49,574 bases of DNA from Pseudomonas asuensis (GTDB lineage: Bacteria > Pseudomonadota > Gammaproteobacteria > Pseudomonadales > Pseudomonadaceae), in contig NZ_BMNW01000016.1 in the NCBI RefSeq assembly GCF_014646755.1, forward strand, positions 1 through 49,574, given 5' to 3'. The position numbers and the translations under genes are program-made. This document shows positions 1-9,575 of this stretch, piece after piece. Below the pieces are notes generated by a model. That model ran no database searches and had not been told where the DNA came from. It worked only from the letters and a program-made list of their open reading frames with translations. Numbering within the stretch: the stretch's first letter is position 1; every line of letters starts with the position of its first letter.

Positions 1-97
1 GCCTTGAAAGGGCAAACACCGATTGGCTTTATCCTCGGGCAATGGCATAAACAGCCACAGCTCTTTTTAACCGACCCAAACCCCTTCTTCCCGGGAC
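1..97 (+). other. Possible 3' end of a transposase-like ORF cut by the window edge
   Basis: The plus strand is open from the first base to a stop at 151-153. The first ~32 residues (TPIGFILGQW, then LTDPNPFFPGP) look protein-like and faintly resemble the C-terminal tails of integrase-core transposases. The stretch ends where the neighbouring acetyltransferase loses its C-terminus, so this is probably an inserted or rearranged fragment. The identity is a weak guess. Confidence 0.25.
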
Positions 98-505
98 CTA
101 ACAGTTATCGATTCGAGCATCCGCCTCGATACGTTTTAAGCCAAGCCTTGTGAATGCAAGACCAACGACAAGCCTGACAGCTTCTGTGGCATAGCCTTTG
201 CCAGCTTCATACTGGTCGATGCGGTAGCCGAGAACGGCTGAATGATAGTGAGCCCGCTGAACCGCTCTGAGGTTCACTCGACCAATAAGATGGCCCGACG
301 GATTCCTAAGTAGATATTGGTATCCCTTGTCGTTACAGGCGTCATCAATAGCGGCTTCGATGGCTTCTGATACTCCCTGCAGTGAATAGTAATCCGGGTT
401 GCGCGCATTGATCTGCGACTCAAAATAAGCTCTGTTCTGAACCTCGAAGCGCAAGAGGTCTTCAGCATCAGCCCTGGTTACATCAGCGATAGCAAGACGA
501 TTCAT
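98..505 (-). pseudogene. GNAT acetyltransferase (RimJ/RimL-like), C-terminally truncated
   Basis: This 135-residue ORF matches the first three quarters of RimJ/RimL-type GNAT N-acetyltransferases, which transfer acetyl from acetyl-CoA to an amine. The acetyl-CoA-binding loop is visible near residues 97-108 (YEAGKGYATEAV), followed by the LGLKRIEADARIDN strand. Family members normally continue with a further ~40 residues after that point, including the LEKLGF-type helix, but here a TAG follows after one Cys and a different plus-strand ORF abuts the break. The gene is therefore truncated and probably inactive. The start ATG at 505 is the only good one. Confidence 0.75.
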
Positions 506-636
506 AGAAACCTTATCGTTGGCCTGTTAAACGCAGCTTGGCACCCTGCTCTGCCATGCATTGTGATCTCTACAATAGTCAGTTCAAGACCTTGTTATAT
601 TGAGGCGAATTCCGTCCATAAGTATCGTTGATAATA

Positions 637-1164
637 ATGACTACAAATTCTCGCTCTGCTATCGAACACTACATTCGTGCCAAGGACGGTAATCGTCCGC
701 ATCTGATGGCTATGGCCTTTCATCCAGACGCTACGTTGGAGATGCAGGTACATACTGGCGCAATCTCATTTCCTGCAAAAACAAAGGGATTAAAGGAAAT
801 CAGTAATGTACTGGTAAGTCGATTCGGGGCCACTTATGAAAATGTCTATACTTTTAGCCTTGGAACGCCGCCTGAGCCAGATGCGAGTGCTCATACCAGT
901 AAGTGGCTGGTAGCCATGTCCGACAAGCAAACTGCAGAGGTAAAAGTTGGTTGCGGTCTTTATGAGTGGTCATTTACATCAGGATTGGTAAGCAGGCTTC
1001 AGATCACGATCGAGCATATGCAGGTATTACCTTATGACGCGCTCTGTCCGATCATGACATGGGTAGCCCCGCTACCATATCCCTGGGTTTCACAAGCAGA
1101 ACTAACCAACCTGGCACCTGAGCTTGAAGCAATCAGTGACATACTCAACTACATCGGGGGTTAA
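637..1164 (+). CDS. SnoaL/NTF2-like superfamily protein
   Basis: The product is about 175 residues. It opens with a helix (AIEHYIRAKDGNRPHLMAMAF) followed by HPDATLEMQ and an FPAKTKGLKEI segment, the usual opening of SnoaL/nuclear-transport-factor-2-fold proteins, which form a cone-shaped pocket used by isomerases, cyclases and binding proteins. No catalytic residues can be assigned. I use ATG 637 rather than the in-frame TTG at 628. The gene converges on the LysR gene, only 4 bp away, so the two are not co-transcribed. The substrate is unknown. Confidence 0.7.
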   Translation: MTTNSRSAIEHYIRAKDGNRPHLMAMAFHPDATLEMQVHTGAISFPAKTKGLKEISNVLVSRFGATYENVYTFSLGTPPEPDASAHTSKWLVAMSDKQTAEVKVGCGLYEWSFTSGLVSRLQITIEHMQVLPYDALCPIMTWVAPLPYPWVSQAELTNLAPELEAISDILNYIGG

Positions 1165-1168
1165 CAGA

Positions 1169-2056
1169 TTATGGAGCAGGCAACAGGTGCTCCGAAACGA
1201 AGTCGATAAAGACCCGGAGCTTTGGCGCCATATGCCGGCTGGACGGCCACAGGATATTGAAGCAACCGGTATGCTCGATGTGGTCATCCAGCACTGAAAC
1301 CAGCTCCCCCCTCTCAAGCGACTCTCTCACCATAAAATCCGGGAGGCAAGCTATGCCCAGTCCGGCTCTGGCCACATCTACCAGTACTTCCGAGGTGTTG
1401 AATACAATCGTCTGTGAAAGCAGAGGTGTTGTCTGGTCGCTTTGCCGTATTGGCCAGGGCTCGAATCGACCGGTGGAGGGAAACCGGTGTTGTAGGCAGA
1501 CATGCCCCTCCAAGTCTCGTGGCTCGTGAGGTATGCCGCGTTCAGCAAAATACGCGGGAGAGCCAACGAGCTGCAGATGATAAGTCCCGAGACGCCGAGA
1601 CATAAGTCTTGAGTCAGAAGGCTCACCGGTGCGTATGACTGCATCGAAACCTTCTTCAATGATATCGACTAGGCGATCAGTGAAATCAACATCCAGCTCA
1701 ACCTCTGGATATGTTTTCATAAAGCGGATCAGTACCGGCATGACCAGCCCGCTTACCAGTGGCAAGCTGATGCGAAGTCGTCCTCGCGGGGCCTTGTGGG
1801 TCTGTGATAGCTCAAGCTCTGCGGCTTCAAGCTCTGCCAGGATGCGTCTGCACCGCTCAAGAAACATTACCCCTTCCTGAGTCAGGGTGATGCTTCGTGT
1901 ACTTCGGTGAAACAGGCGAGCCCCCAGCTGCTCCTCCAGTCGAGCAATACTCTTACCCACGGCGGAAGAAGACAGCTCCAGATGTTTTCCAGCTCTGGTA
2001 AAGCTCCGCGTCTCGGCGACCTGAACAAACACGGCAATCCCGTTTAGGTTTTCCAT
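1169..2056 (-). CDS. LysR-family transcriptional regulator
   Basis: The 295-residue protein has full LysR architecture. An N-terminal winged helix-turn-helix spans about residues 3-60 (FVQVAETRSFTRAGKHL, SSSAVGKSIARLEEQLGARLF), and an effector-binding domain spans about 90-293. The signature VDFTDRLVDIIEEGFDAVIR places it in the DmlR/YhjC-like subgroup. It is divergent from the DHA2 MFS transporter that starts at 2208, with 151 bp between them. By the usual LysR arrangement it probably controls that exporter and itself. The inducer is unknown and the gene appears intact. Confidence 0.9.
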   Translation of the reverse strand: MENLNGIAVFVQVAETRSFTRAGKHLELSSSAVGKSIARLEEQLGARLFHRSTRSITLTQEGVMFLERCRRILAELEAAELELSQTHKAPRGRLRISLPLVSGLVMPVLIRFMKTYPEVELDVDFTDRLVDIIEEGFDAVIRTGEPSDSRLMSRRLGTYHLQLVGSPAYFAERGIPHEPRDLEGHVCLQHRFPSTGRFEPWPIRQSDQTTPLLSQTIVFNTSEVLVDVARAGLGIACLPDFMVRESLERGELVSVLDDHIEHTGCFNILWPSSRHMAPKLRVFIDFVSEHLLPAP

Positions 2057-2207
2057 TACCTGCTCTAATTAAAGAATTTTATTCCGATATGTTCAGATTT
2101 TAAGCCTGTTTTTCCTGAACACAAGCTCTTCTACCCTACCGCCTTGTCAGTACAGATCAACAGATCGGTGTTGGTTAAAAGCCCTCCTTCCCTACAAGGT
2201 GTTAGAG

Positions 2208-3767
2208 ATGAACCCTTCCAAGTCCTTCTTCACGAGACACCTCCTTCACCTGCTGGCCGCCTGCCTTACGGGGATACTCATCCCGCTCTGCTTCACAGGA
2301 CCTGCCGTAGTACTTCCCATGCTGAGCAAGGAACTGGGCGGTAGTGCCAGTGAGCTTAACTGGGTCGTAAACGGCTATATCCTCACCTATGGCAGTGCGA
2401 TGATGGCAGCGGGCAGCCTAACCGATATTTATGGTAGACGACGCATATGGCTGATCGGGCTGGCCTTCTTCGCGCTGGTTACGTTCGCGATCCCCTACGC
2501 TAGGTCTGTCTTCTGGATTGATATCTTTCGCCTTTTACAGGGACTTGGAGGAGCGGCTGCATTTGCCGGTGCGATGTCCTCACTGGCGCAGACCTTTCAT
2601 GGCGCTATTAGTACGCGTGTTTTCAGCCTAATAGGCACGACATTCGGTGTGGGCCTTGCCTTTGGGCCTCTGGCGTCTGGCTGGCTGGTTGAAGTCGCTG
2701 GTTGGGCCTGGGTGTTTAATGCCACCGCCATAATCGGCGTTGCAGGTTTTCTTCTGGTGCTCAGAACTGTGAGGGAGTCCATGACCTTGGCCGGCCAAAG
2801 GCTCGATTGGCTTGGCGCCGTCACCTTTACGCTGGCGCTGGCCGCGTTTACCTATGGGGTCCTGCTGGCTCCCGAGTATGGCTGGCGGGACGGGTGGGTT
2901 CTGGGAGCACTGGTCTTGTCAGGGATAGCACTGGCAGCTTTCATCCGGATAGAACAGCGCGTTGCGAATCCCATGCTTGATCTGTCTCTATTTTCAAGCG
3001 CCCGCTTCGTCGGCGTGCAGGTGCTGGCTGCTTCTCCGGCGTTTTTCTTTGTAGTATTGATTGTCATGCTTCCAGCCCGCTTCATGGGCATAGAGGGTCT
3101 TACTGCGCTACAGGCTGGCCAGCTCATGATAGGCCTTGCTGCTCCTCTTTTGGTCGTACCGTTTCTCGCCGCGCTGCTGTCGCGCTGGCTAACCTCCGGG
3201 GTGCTCTGCGGGCTAGGCCTAGTGCTGGTTGCGATAGGACTAATGTGGCTGGGCACAACAGTAGGGCGTGAGGGCGGCGCACATGCGGTATTGCCCATGA
3301 TAGTGATAGGCATTGGCATAGGACTGCCCTGGGGCTTGATGGATGGTATGGCAGTAAGCGTTGTAGAGCCCGAGCGAGCGGGAATGGCTACTGGAATTTT
3401 CAATGCTGTGCGGGTTTCCGCGGATGGCGTCGCCATTGCACTGGTGGGTGCCCTGCTTGCCACCCTTATCCAGTCAGGCCTGTTTCTCTCCATGAGAGAT
3501 GTACCAAGGGGCGTACTGACCGAGGTATCCAGTCGCGCAGCATTAGGAGATTTGCGGACCGCATCTACCATGCTACCCAACAAAACCCTGGCCATACGTG
3601 AAGCCTATGAGGAAGGCTTTCGGTTTTTACTCTTTGTTCTAGCAGGCTTGAGCGTTTTAACCGCTCTGCTCGTGGTGCTATTGCTCGGACGAATTCAGGT
3701 TCATGCGGGGCAAGCGCCTAACGTTAAAGACAGCTTACCTGCGCCGCTGACTCCGGACGTGCACTGA
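2208..3767 (+). CDS. MFS multidrug-type transporter (DHA2 family, 14 TMS)
   Basis: This is an inner-membrane major facilitator of about 519 residues. It carries the motif-A-like loop DIYGRRRIW after TM2 and the LQGLGGAAAF and GPLASGWLVE segments typical of drug:H+ antiporters of the DHA2 group. The length and hydrophobic pattern fit fourteen transmembrane helices. I prefer ATG 2208 to the GTG at 2199 because AAGGTG lies about 6 bp upstream. The divergent LysR gene is its likely regulator. Substrate specificity cannot be read from sequence. Confidence 0.88.
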   Translation: MNPSKSFFTRHLLHLLAACLTGILIPLCFTGPAVVLPMLSKELGGSASELNWVVNGYILTYGSAMMAAGSLTDIYGRRRIWLIGLAFFALVTFAIPYARSVFWIDIFRLLQGLGGAAAFAGAMSSLAQTFHGAISTRVFSLIGTTFGVGLAFGPLASGWLVEVAGWAWVFNATAIIGVAGFLLVLRTVRESMTLAGQRLDWLGAVTFTLALAAFTYGVLLAPEYGWRDGWVLGALVLSGIALAAFIRIEQRVANPMLDLSLFSSARFVGVQVLAASPAFFFVVLIVMLPARFMGIEGLTALQAGQLMIGLAAPLLVVPFLAALLSRWLTSGVLCGLGLVLVAIGLMWLGTTVGREGGAHAVLPMIVIGIGIGLPWGLMDGMAVSVVEPERAGMATGIFNAVRVSADGVAIALVGALLATLIQSGLFLSMRDVPRGVLTEVSSRAALGDLRTASTMLPNKTLAIREAYEEGFRFLLFVLAGLSVLTALLVVLLLGRIQVHAGQAPNVKDSLPAPLTPDVH

Positions 3768-3948
3768 TGCGGCGGCATCCGCTTTTACTTCCGTTTACCA
3801 AAATTTAATCTCTATGACCCATTAAGGCTGGTGCCCAGCAATGTCACACGTACGCTGCAAGAATCAAGTAACGTTTCCTATTAAGGTTACCAGTGAAGAA
3901 AAGTTTGTTTGCGAGGTAACGGCTGATGCGGATTATCCAGCGTAGAGG

Positions 3949-5145
3949 ATGTGGTCTGCTGCATGGATCGTGGTGGCGGTATTCATGCTGTCTAATTCAC
4001 CTACGCCGCTGTATGCCTATTGGCAACAGAAGATAGGCTTTTCCTCTGGCACTCTGACACTTATATTTGCTGCTTATATCATTGGGCTGATCACAACATT
4101 GTTGTTCGCAGGCCAGCTTGCAGACCGGTACGGTCGTAAGAGATTACTCGTGCCAGGACTCATAGGGGCAATTCTGGCCACGCTGCTCTTTGAGACGGCA
4201 AACTCAGTAACACTCCTGTTTCTGGCACGTCTATTGACAGGTATTGCTGTAGGAATCGTCGTAACCGCCGGGATGGCACTAGTGGTTGATCATGCGGGTC
4301 CTTCCAAGCTTTCATCAGGTGCGCTCCTTGCATCGATGGCCATAGTAATAGGTGCAGGGCTTGGTCCCCTCTTCGCAGGTATTATTGTTCAATATAAGCC
4401 CGAACCGACCGTAATGACTTTCACTGCTGAGCTCGTGATTCTGCTCAGCGCGATCATTGCTCTCATAGTGCAGCCTGCCAACGTGCGATCACACGAGAAT
4501 GAACGACGTCAATGGCGTCTTCCCACGGTCCCGGGGCATTCATTGGGGCATGTCCTTATAGGTATCGCCTTTTTTGGACCGGGTATCAGTGCGACCTCGT
4601 TCGTACTATCGCTTGGTCCGTCCATGCTGTCGCCTATCCTGCATGTCCAAAGTCCGCTCATAGCAGGTACGACTGCATGCGCCATGTTTGGCGTAGCCGT
4701 AGCGATACAGCTCGGCATTAAGAAAGCCGCGGTCAATTTGATCTTTTTAGTAAGTGGCTGCGCTACCTGCGGCGCCATGACTCTGTTAATTATAGCTTTG
4801 CACTGGTCCTCTGCTGTGCTGCTGATCCTGGCTGCGCTTTTGGCTGGCGCTGCCCAAGGGGCCGGTCAGTTAGGAGGATTTAGTCTGATTGCTCAGCATG
4901 TTCCAGATAATCGCCGAGCAGAAGCGAATGCCCTCTTCAACCTGGGAGGCTATCTACCAGCAGGACTCCTGCCAATCCTCACAGGAATTATAATAGACGT
5001 ATCATCACTTGAAGTTGGAGCATTTACCTTGGCCACATTGCTAGGTCTAGCCGCTTTCGTGGCCTTGATAGCACTGACCGTCACTACGCGGCCAAGGCGT
5101 TTACAAAAAAAGTGGTGCGTATCAATCACTCGGAATCAAGACTAA
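3949..5145 (+). CDS. MFS transporter (12 TMS)
   Basis: This 398-residue major facilitator has TM1 with SNSPTPLYAYWQQKIGFSS, typical of the sugar/drug transporter group that begins with a TPLY motif, and loop 2-3 with GQLADRYGRKRLLVPG (motif A). An in-frame TAG at 3943-3945 sits two codons before the ATG. The residues before it (MRIIQR) could be a lost cytoplasmic N-terminus, so the gene may have been shortened by a nonsense change and now uses the internal ATG. The membrane part is complete. Its 3' end overlaps the convergent small ORF by 20 bp. Confidence 0.82.
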   Translation: MWSAAWIVVAVFMLSNSPTPLYAYWQQKIGFSSGTLTLIFAAYIIGLITTLLFAGQLADRYGRKRLLVPGLIGAILATLLFETANSVTLLFLARLLTGIAVGIVVTAGMALVVDHAGPSKLSSGALLASMAIVIGAGLGPLFAGIIVQYKPEPTVMTFTAELVILLSAIIALIVQPANVRSHENERRQWRLPTVPGHSLGHVLIGIAFFGPGISATSFVLSLGPSMLSPILHVQSPLIAGTTACAMFGVAVAIQLGIKKAAVNLIFLVSGCATCGAMTLLIIALHWSSAVLLILAALLAGAAQGAGQLGGFSLIAQHVPDNRRAEANALFNLGGYLPAGLLPILTGIIIDVSSLEVGAFTLATLLGLAAFVALIALTVTTRPRRLQKKWCVSITRNQD

Positions 5146-5338
5146 ACACTCCCTTGCCCGCATCTGATGAGGCGAAATCTTCAGCTATAAGATCCAATAC
5201 GTCTCTGATTCTAACTTCTTCCCTGACATCGCTCCCTGCAACCATTTCAGCAATTGCCTGACGCTTCATTAGCAGGTGAGCGAGCGCTTCAAGGTCACTC
5301 GCGTTGAGATCTAATCGCAAGGTCACGTGATGGGTCAT
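5126..5338 (-). CDS. Small hypothetical protein, 70 aa
   Basis: This short acidic protein starts MTHHVTLRLDLNASDLEALAHLLM and is mostly predicted helix. Its 3' end overlaps the convergent MFS gene by 20 bp. The amino-acid composition is protein-like (amphipathic Leu spacing, no low complexity), and an ATG lies at 5338. I do not recognise a family. The N-terminal strand-helix pattern could suit a ribbon-helix-helix-like or accessory fold, but that is a guess. Confidence 0.45.
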   Translation of the reverse strand: MTHHVTLRLDLNASDLEALAHLLMKRQAIAEMVAGSDVREEVRIRDVLDLIAEDFASSDAGKGVFSLDSE

Positions 5339-5621
5339 GCTTCGAAGCGAGATATTCGTCTCGTATTCAAAGGGAAACTCTATTTATCGGCTAAGCCGTA
5401 CTACTTGACCCACGTAAGAAAAGTCATATCACTACATAGTTATCTTTTTTTAAACACGTTAGAGCAGTGTTTGAACTTGATATCCCATGGCTCTTACAGA
5501 TAAATGCTGATACATGCAGCCACATGTCAGTACTGTTGCTCAGATAGAACCTAGAGCTTTGCACCGTGCGGCTCAAAGCTCTGTTCTAATTACACTGTGA
5601 TGTTAATCGAATGTTTATCTG

Positions 5622-6008
5622 CTAAATCCAAACGTCATTGATAGCCGTACGGTCTCCACCCTCATGTCCAGTATTCAGGACACCACGCGGCTCGATCAGC
5701 AACAGCTTGACCTCTTCTTCTGCATAGGGTTTGTGCTCAACGCCGTTAGGTACCACAAATAGCTCACCCGCTTTTAGCGTCACGCTACCGTCCCGAAAGT
5801 CAATCCGAAGCGTGCCTTCAAGTATCAAAAAGGTCTCGTCTGTCTCCCGATGGGAATGCCAGATGAAGTCCCCCTGGATCCGTGCGATCTTAAACTGGTA
5901 GTCATTCATCTCAGCAACGACCCTTGGTGACCACTGCTCAGTTACCAGCGACAGCTTTTGCAGCAGATTTATGGCGGAGTAAGAGGCTTGAGTAGCAGTA
6001 ATATCCAT
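5622..6008 (-). CDS. Cupin-domain protein
   Basis: This 128-residue single-domain cupin has both metal-binding motifs. Cupin motif 1 is at about residues 51-70 (WHSHRETDETFLILEG) with two His and one Glu, and motif 2 is at about 80-95 (GELFVVPNGVEHKP) with the last His. Such beta-barrels bind a divalent metal and act as small dioxygenases, isomerases or sensors. It lies downstream of, and in the same direction as, the AraC-type gene (51 bp apart), which probably controls it. It appears intact. Confidence 0.85.
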   Translation of the reverse strand: MDITATQASYSAINLLQKLSLVTEQWSPRVVAEMNDYQFKIARIQGDFIWHSHRETDETFLILEGTLRIDFRDGSVTLKAGELFVVPNGVEHKPYAEEEVKLLLIEPRGVLNTGHEGGDRTAINDVWI

Positions 6009-6059
6009 GAGACCGGCTCCTTTGCTTGCGGAGCCCTTACACTAACTGGACATAATTGA

Positions 6060-6892
6060 TTACTCTTGGACGATCGTGCAGGTTTGCCGTCCAAGCATGC
6101 TTAGCCAGCGCGCCGGCGAAAGGCCGTAGCACCTCATGAAATGACGATTCATATGGCTTTGATCAAAAAAGCCAGCAGCCATAGCCGCATCAACCAAATT
6201 GAAACCGCCTAGCAGCATCTTTCGAGCTAGATCCAACCGACGCAGTGTTATGTACCGATAGGGACTTGTGCCATACAGTGCCCGAAAATCCCGCGATAGG
6301 CTCCAGCGATCCCGGCCACTTACGTATTCAAGCTCATCTAGGGTAATACTTGCACCGTTACTGGCATGAATATAGTCCCGCGCCCGTTCTGCTGCCTGGT
6401 AATCATAGGCACGTCTGCCGCGACGTTTGTTACCCACTGCATCGAGCGCCTGCGCCAGATCAAATAGCGCATCCTCTTCTTCAAGCCGCTCCAGTGGAGC
6501 ATCAATGGATTGCATGAAGGTCTCAAGGACTAAGCCAAGACGGGGATCAGTTGAAAGGCCGGTTGGAATGAAAGGTAAAGGCTTGCCCCCAAGAATTTGC
6601 TGAATCACAACTGGTTCAACATAGATCATTCGATATCGAAAACCCGCCTCTGTGCCCGCCTCGCCGTCATGGAGCTCATCTGGATGCAGAACCAGGGTCC
6701 CGCCCGGTAGGCTATGGCGCATGCTTTTCTGATAATGAAAGCTCTGCACGCCTGACAGGGTACGACCGATGGCATAGGTATCATGGCGGTGTGGTTCATA
6801 GCCATGACCGCTGAAATAGGCTTCGATGCGCTCTATCCTCGAAGCGCTATCGCTACGACGTACCCAATCCCTGCCGCCAGCTCTCTAGCCAT
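6060..6892 (-). pseudogene. AraC-family regulator with a frameshift near the 5' end
   Basis: The C-terminal double helix-turn-helix is clear (SITLDELEYVSGRDRWSLSRDFRALYGTSP about 80-100 residues from the end, then NLVDAAMAAGFFDQSHMNRHF). An AraC-binding (cupin-like) domain with PHRHDTYAIGRTLSGVQSFHY lies upstream. This upstream part extends beyond the first usable GTG (6749), and its reading frame has no start codon. In a neighbouring frame an ATG at 6892 (MARELAA) leads into it, so one base appears lost at about 6868-6871. The gene is either inactive or starts at GTG 6749 without its N-terminus. It is adjacent to the cupin gene. Confidence 0.75.
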
Positions 6893-7134
6893 CCCAAGCT
6901 GCCTCGATAAAATCATTTGTATGAACGGAACGTATATCCCATCAACTCAGATGGCAGCAACGAAAGCAATCTATTCAATCATCGATATTGCCCGACCTCA
7001 AATTTGAAAGTCTGAAGCGGATGGTTAGGGCAGCAACAGCTGCGGCACAAGGATGTTCTGGAAGCCAGCGTCGAGAAATCACCACCAGCGCTGCTGTTTC
7101 CAGTCATTCTTTGATGGCTATGGAGCGACGCTGT

Positions 7135-8061
7135 ATGAATGGGATGACAGGTAAGGATTGGAGTCTGTTAATTGTCTTGTCAGCCTTCTGGGGCTGCTCG
7201 TTTCTGTTTATCGGCATAGCGGTCAAAGACCTTCCTCCGCTTTGCATCGTAGCTTTGCGAGTGGGTCTTGCTGCACTTGTGTTACTAGGAATCACCCGCC
7301 TGCTTCACGTTACCCTGCCGCAGGATCGGCCTGTCTGGGGCAACTTTCTGATCATGGGTATGCTCAACAATGTCATCCCTTTCAGCCTGATTGTCTGGGC
7401 TCAGACTTCTATAACTAGTGGTCTGGCCTCGATCCTTAATGCAACCACGCCACTCATGACCATCCTTGTGGCCCACCATCTAACAACAGATGAAAAAGTG
7501 ACGTCGCGGAAAGCGTTCGGGATTCTGACAGGCTTTATAGGCGTAGCACTCGTGATGGGGCCTCAGGCCTTTCAAGGTGAGAACTCAAATGTTCTAGCCT
7601 CTCTCGCAGTGCTTGGCGCAGCCCTGTCTTATGCCTTTGCCAGCCTGTTCGGACGCCGGTTCAAAGCCATTGGGGTAAGCCCCGTTATAAGCGCAACGGG
7701 TCAGGTCCTGGCATCTACAGTATTACTGGTTCCGATCACGTTGATGATTGATCAGCCCTGGACGCTTCCAATGCCCGGATGGCAGACATGGATAGCCATA
7801 GCAGGACTTGCCGTCTTTTCAACCGCACTGGCTTATATCCTGTTCTTTAGGCTACTGGCCTCGGCGGGTGCAACCAACCTTATGCTCGTGACGCTTCTTG
7901 TCCCGGTTAGTGCGCTGCTGCTTGGTTGGCTTATCCTGGATGAGGCACTTGAAGCCACTCATTTTGCAGGCATGGCAGTCATTGCTGCGGGTCTTCTGAC
8001 ACTTGACGGACGCGTGATGAGGCTTATCAAACGTCCTCAAACAGCCGTACCGCTTAAATAA
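7135..8061 (+). CDS. DMT-superfamily (EamA) exporter
   Basis: The product is an inner-membrane drug/metabolite transporter of about 308 residues with two EamA repeats. The first contains WGCSFLFIGIAVKDLPP and the second SYAFASLFGRRFKAIG. About ten transmembrane helices are expected. I start at ATG 7135 (or 7144) because GGAG lies 9 bp before 7135. The longer in-frame extension back to 6988 is not membrane-like and is probably not translated. A decayed paralogue with matching upstream sequence lies at 14203-14518. It may share a transcript with the DUF1203 gene 63 bp downstream. Confidence 0.88.
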   Translation: MNGMTGKDWSLLIVLSAFWGCSFLFIGIAVKDLPPLCIVALRVGLAALVLLGITRLLHVTLPQDRPVWGNFLIMGMLNNVIPFSLIVWAQTSITSGLASILNATTPLMTILVAHHLTTDEKVTSRKAFGILTGFIGVALVMGPQAFQGENSNVLASLAVLGAALSYAFASLFGRRFKAIGVSPVISATGQVLASTVLLVPITLMIDQPWTLPMPGWQTWIAIAGLAVFSTALAYILFFRLLASAGATNLMLVTLLVPVSALLLGWLILDEALEATHFAGMAVIAAGLLTLDGRVMRLIKRPQTAVPLK

Positions 8062-8124
8062 GACCTGTCTCGTTTGAAACGCAGACGCTCTCCTTGTTTC
8101 CCGTCCGACCATAAAGATAACCTT

Positions 8125-8592
8125 ATGTCATTTCGTATTACCGGCCTTGATCCTGCTCCATTCAAGCCTCTCTTCGGATTAAGCGAGGCAGAACTCTCCA
8201 ATGCGAGAGCCATGCGATATATCGCGGATCAAACGCCAGGCTTTCCTGATCGGGTCAGTTTAAAAGACGTAGAACCAGGGCAAGCAGTCCTGCTGCTCAA
8301 CTTTATGCATCAGCCAGCGCAAACGCCATATCAGGCAAGCCATGCCATCTTTATCAGGGAAGGTATGACTCAGCGCCATGACCAGATTGACGCGGTCCCT
8401 GAGTCATTAAGACTTCGTCTGCTCTCGGTTCGCGGCTTTGACAATAAGGGCCTTATGATAGATGCCGACGTTGTTGAGGGGCCCCAGCTGGAAAGTCTTA
8501 TCAGGAAGCTTTTCTCGAACCCTGTAATCGATTACCTGCACATTCATTATGCAAAGCGCGGCTGCTATGCGGCTCGGGTAGATAAAGTATAG
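8125..8592 (+). CDS. DUF1203 family protein
   Basis: This 155-residue protein begins MSFRITGLDPAPFKPLFGLS and contains PGFPDRVSLKDVEPGQAVLLLNF and QTPYQASHAIFIREG, the conserved blocks of DUF1203. It ends KRGCYAARVDKV as family members do. The family's function is not established. The start is ATG 8125. The longer frame from 8074 has no family-like sequence. It follows the EamA exporter in the same direction and may be co-transcribed. It appears intact. Confidence 0.88.
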   Translation: MSFRITGLDPAPFKPLFGLSEAELSNARAMRYIADQTPGFPDRVSLKDVEPGQAVLLLNFMHQPAQTPYQASHAIFIREGMTQRHDQIDAVPESLRLRLLSVRGFDNKGLMIDADVVEGPQLESLIRKLFSNPVIDYLHIHYAKRGCYAARVDKV

Positions 8593-8800
8593 AGGCATTA
8601 GAAATGCTTGTTATTTGAAGCCTTTAGAGTCCCTAGAGCCTTATCCGGGTAATCTTATTTGTTGCGAAGCTCAAGTGGAGCAACCTGTAGCTACTCATGC
8701 CTGTTGCGTAGCTACAGACTACCTAAGGCAGACCCGTTGATTAGCTTAGGTTTTTAGGCTGCTGTTGCTGCTATGAGTTGGGTAACACCACTGAACGTCT

Positions 8801-9485
8801 CTACTCATCCTGTATCAAGGAGCGCCTCCATGAGCCATGAGGTAACTCTATCTCTCGCTCAGCTCTGTCCAGAGCCTGCTGTAGACCTCTCTGGTCGAGT
8901 CTTATGCAATAGCAGGGTTTAGCGCTCGAACCGCCAACTGTTCGCTAGAGAGCCTGCATCTACCACATCAAACCCAAGGCTTTCTATAAAGCTTGCTACC
9001 TGCCGCTTGGCCTGCTCATCATCACCTGCTATTGGAAGTGCACGTCGCTCGGATGAACCTGATGGTCGCGCATCGACATACAGGTCCTGAGCAAGGATTG
9101 CATTAAACGCCTTGACTACCACTGAGGCAGGTAGCGCTCGGGCTAACAATTCACTGGTTGTAATCAGTCGCTGGTCAAGCTCGGTGATGTGCCCGTCTCT
9201 TTCGGGATAGTAGTTATTGGTGTCTACTACCGTCCTTCCCGCAAATGCCTTTTGCGGAAGCCCGGTAAAGTTCTTGAGCGGGACTGAGACAACAACCAAC
9301 TGTCCAAATCTGCACGCCTCTTCGACAGTGCCCAACTTGCATTGAAGAAGTTCAGACTGAACGTCCGCCAAGGTATCAGGACCGCGAGAGTTACTTAACA
9401 TGACCTCATGGCCATTAGCTAAAGCAAGATAAGCAATACCCTTAGCCTGCTGGCCAGCACCGATGATTCCAATCCGCATTATCAT
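8801..9485 (-). pseudogene. NAD(P)-binding F420-reductase-like oxidoreductase, C-terminal frameshift
   Basis: The N-terminus has a Rossmann motif (RIGIIGAGQQAKGIAYLAL) and a CoA-reductase-like body (VVVSVPLKNF, TVVDTNNYYPERDG, VKAFNAI), matching NADPH-dependent F420 reductase-like proteins. The main frame stops at 8919 after SWRFER, about 20 residues short of the family length. In a shifted frame the minus strand continues KPCYCIRLDQRGLQQALDR and runs to a TAG at 8801-8803, which is what family members have after WRFERG. Two bases therefore appear lost near 8918-8921. It is divergent from a LysR gene starting at 9576. Confidence 0.8.
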
Positions 9486-9575
9486 TGCTCCGTAGTTGAA
9501 CGGCCCTATGGTTATCTCTTGGGGGTTCTGGATAAATAGCCGGCTGGTTTTGGGATCAGCTACTGGAAGTGTCCA

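Noticed and set aside
2852-3595. 247-codon minus ORF opposite the MFS gene
   Set aside because: Shadow of the transporter, rich in Pro, Ser, Thr and Arg as expected for antisense of membrane codons.
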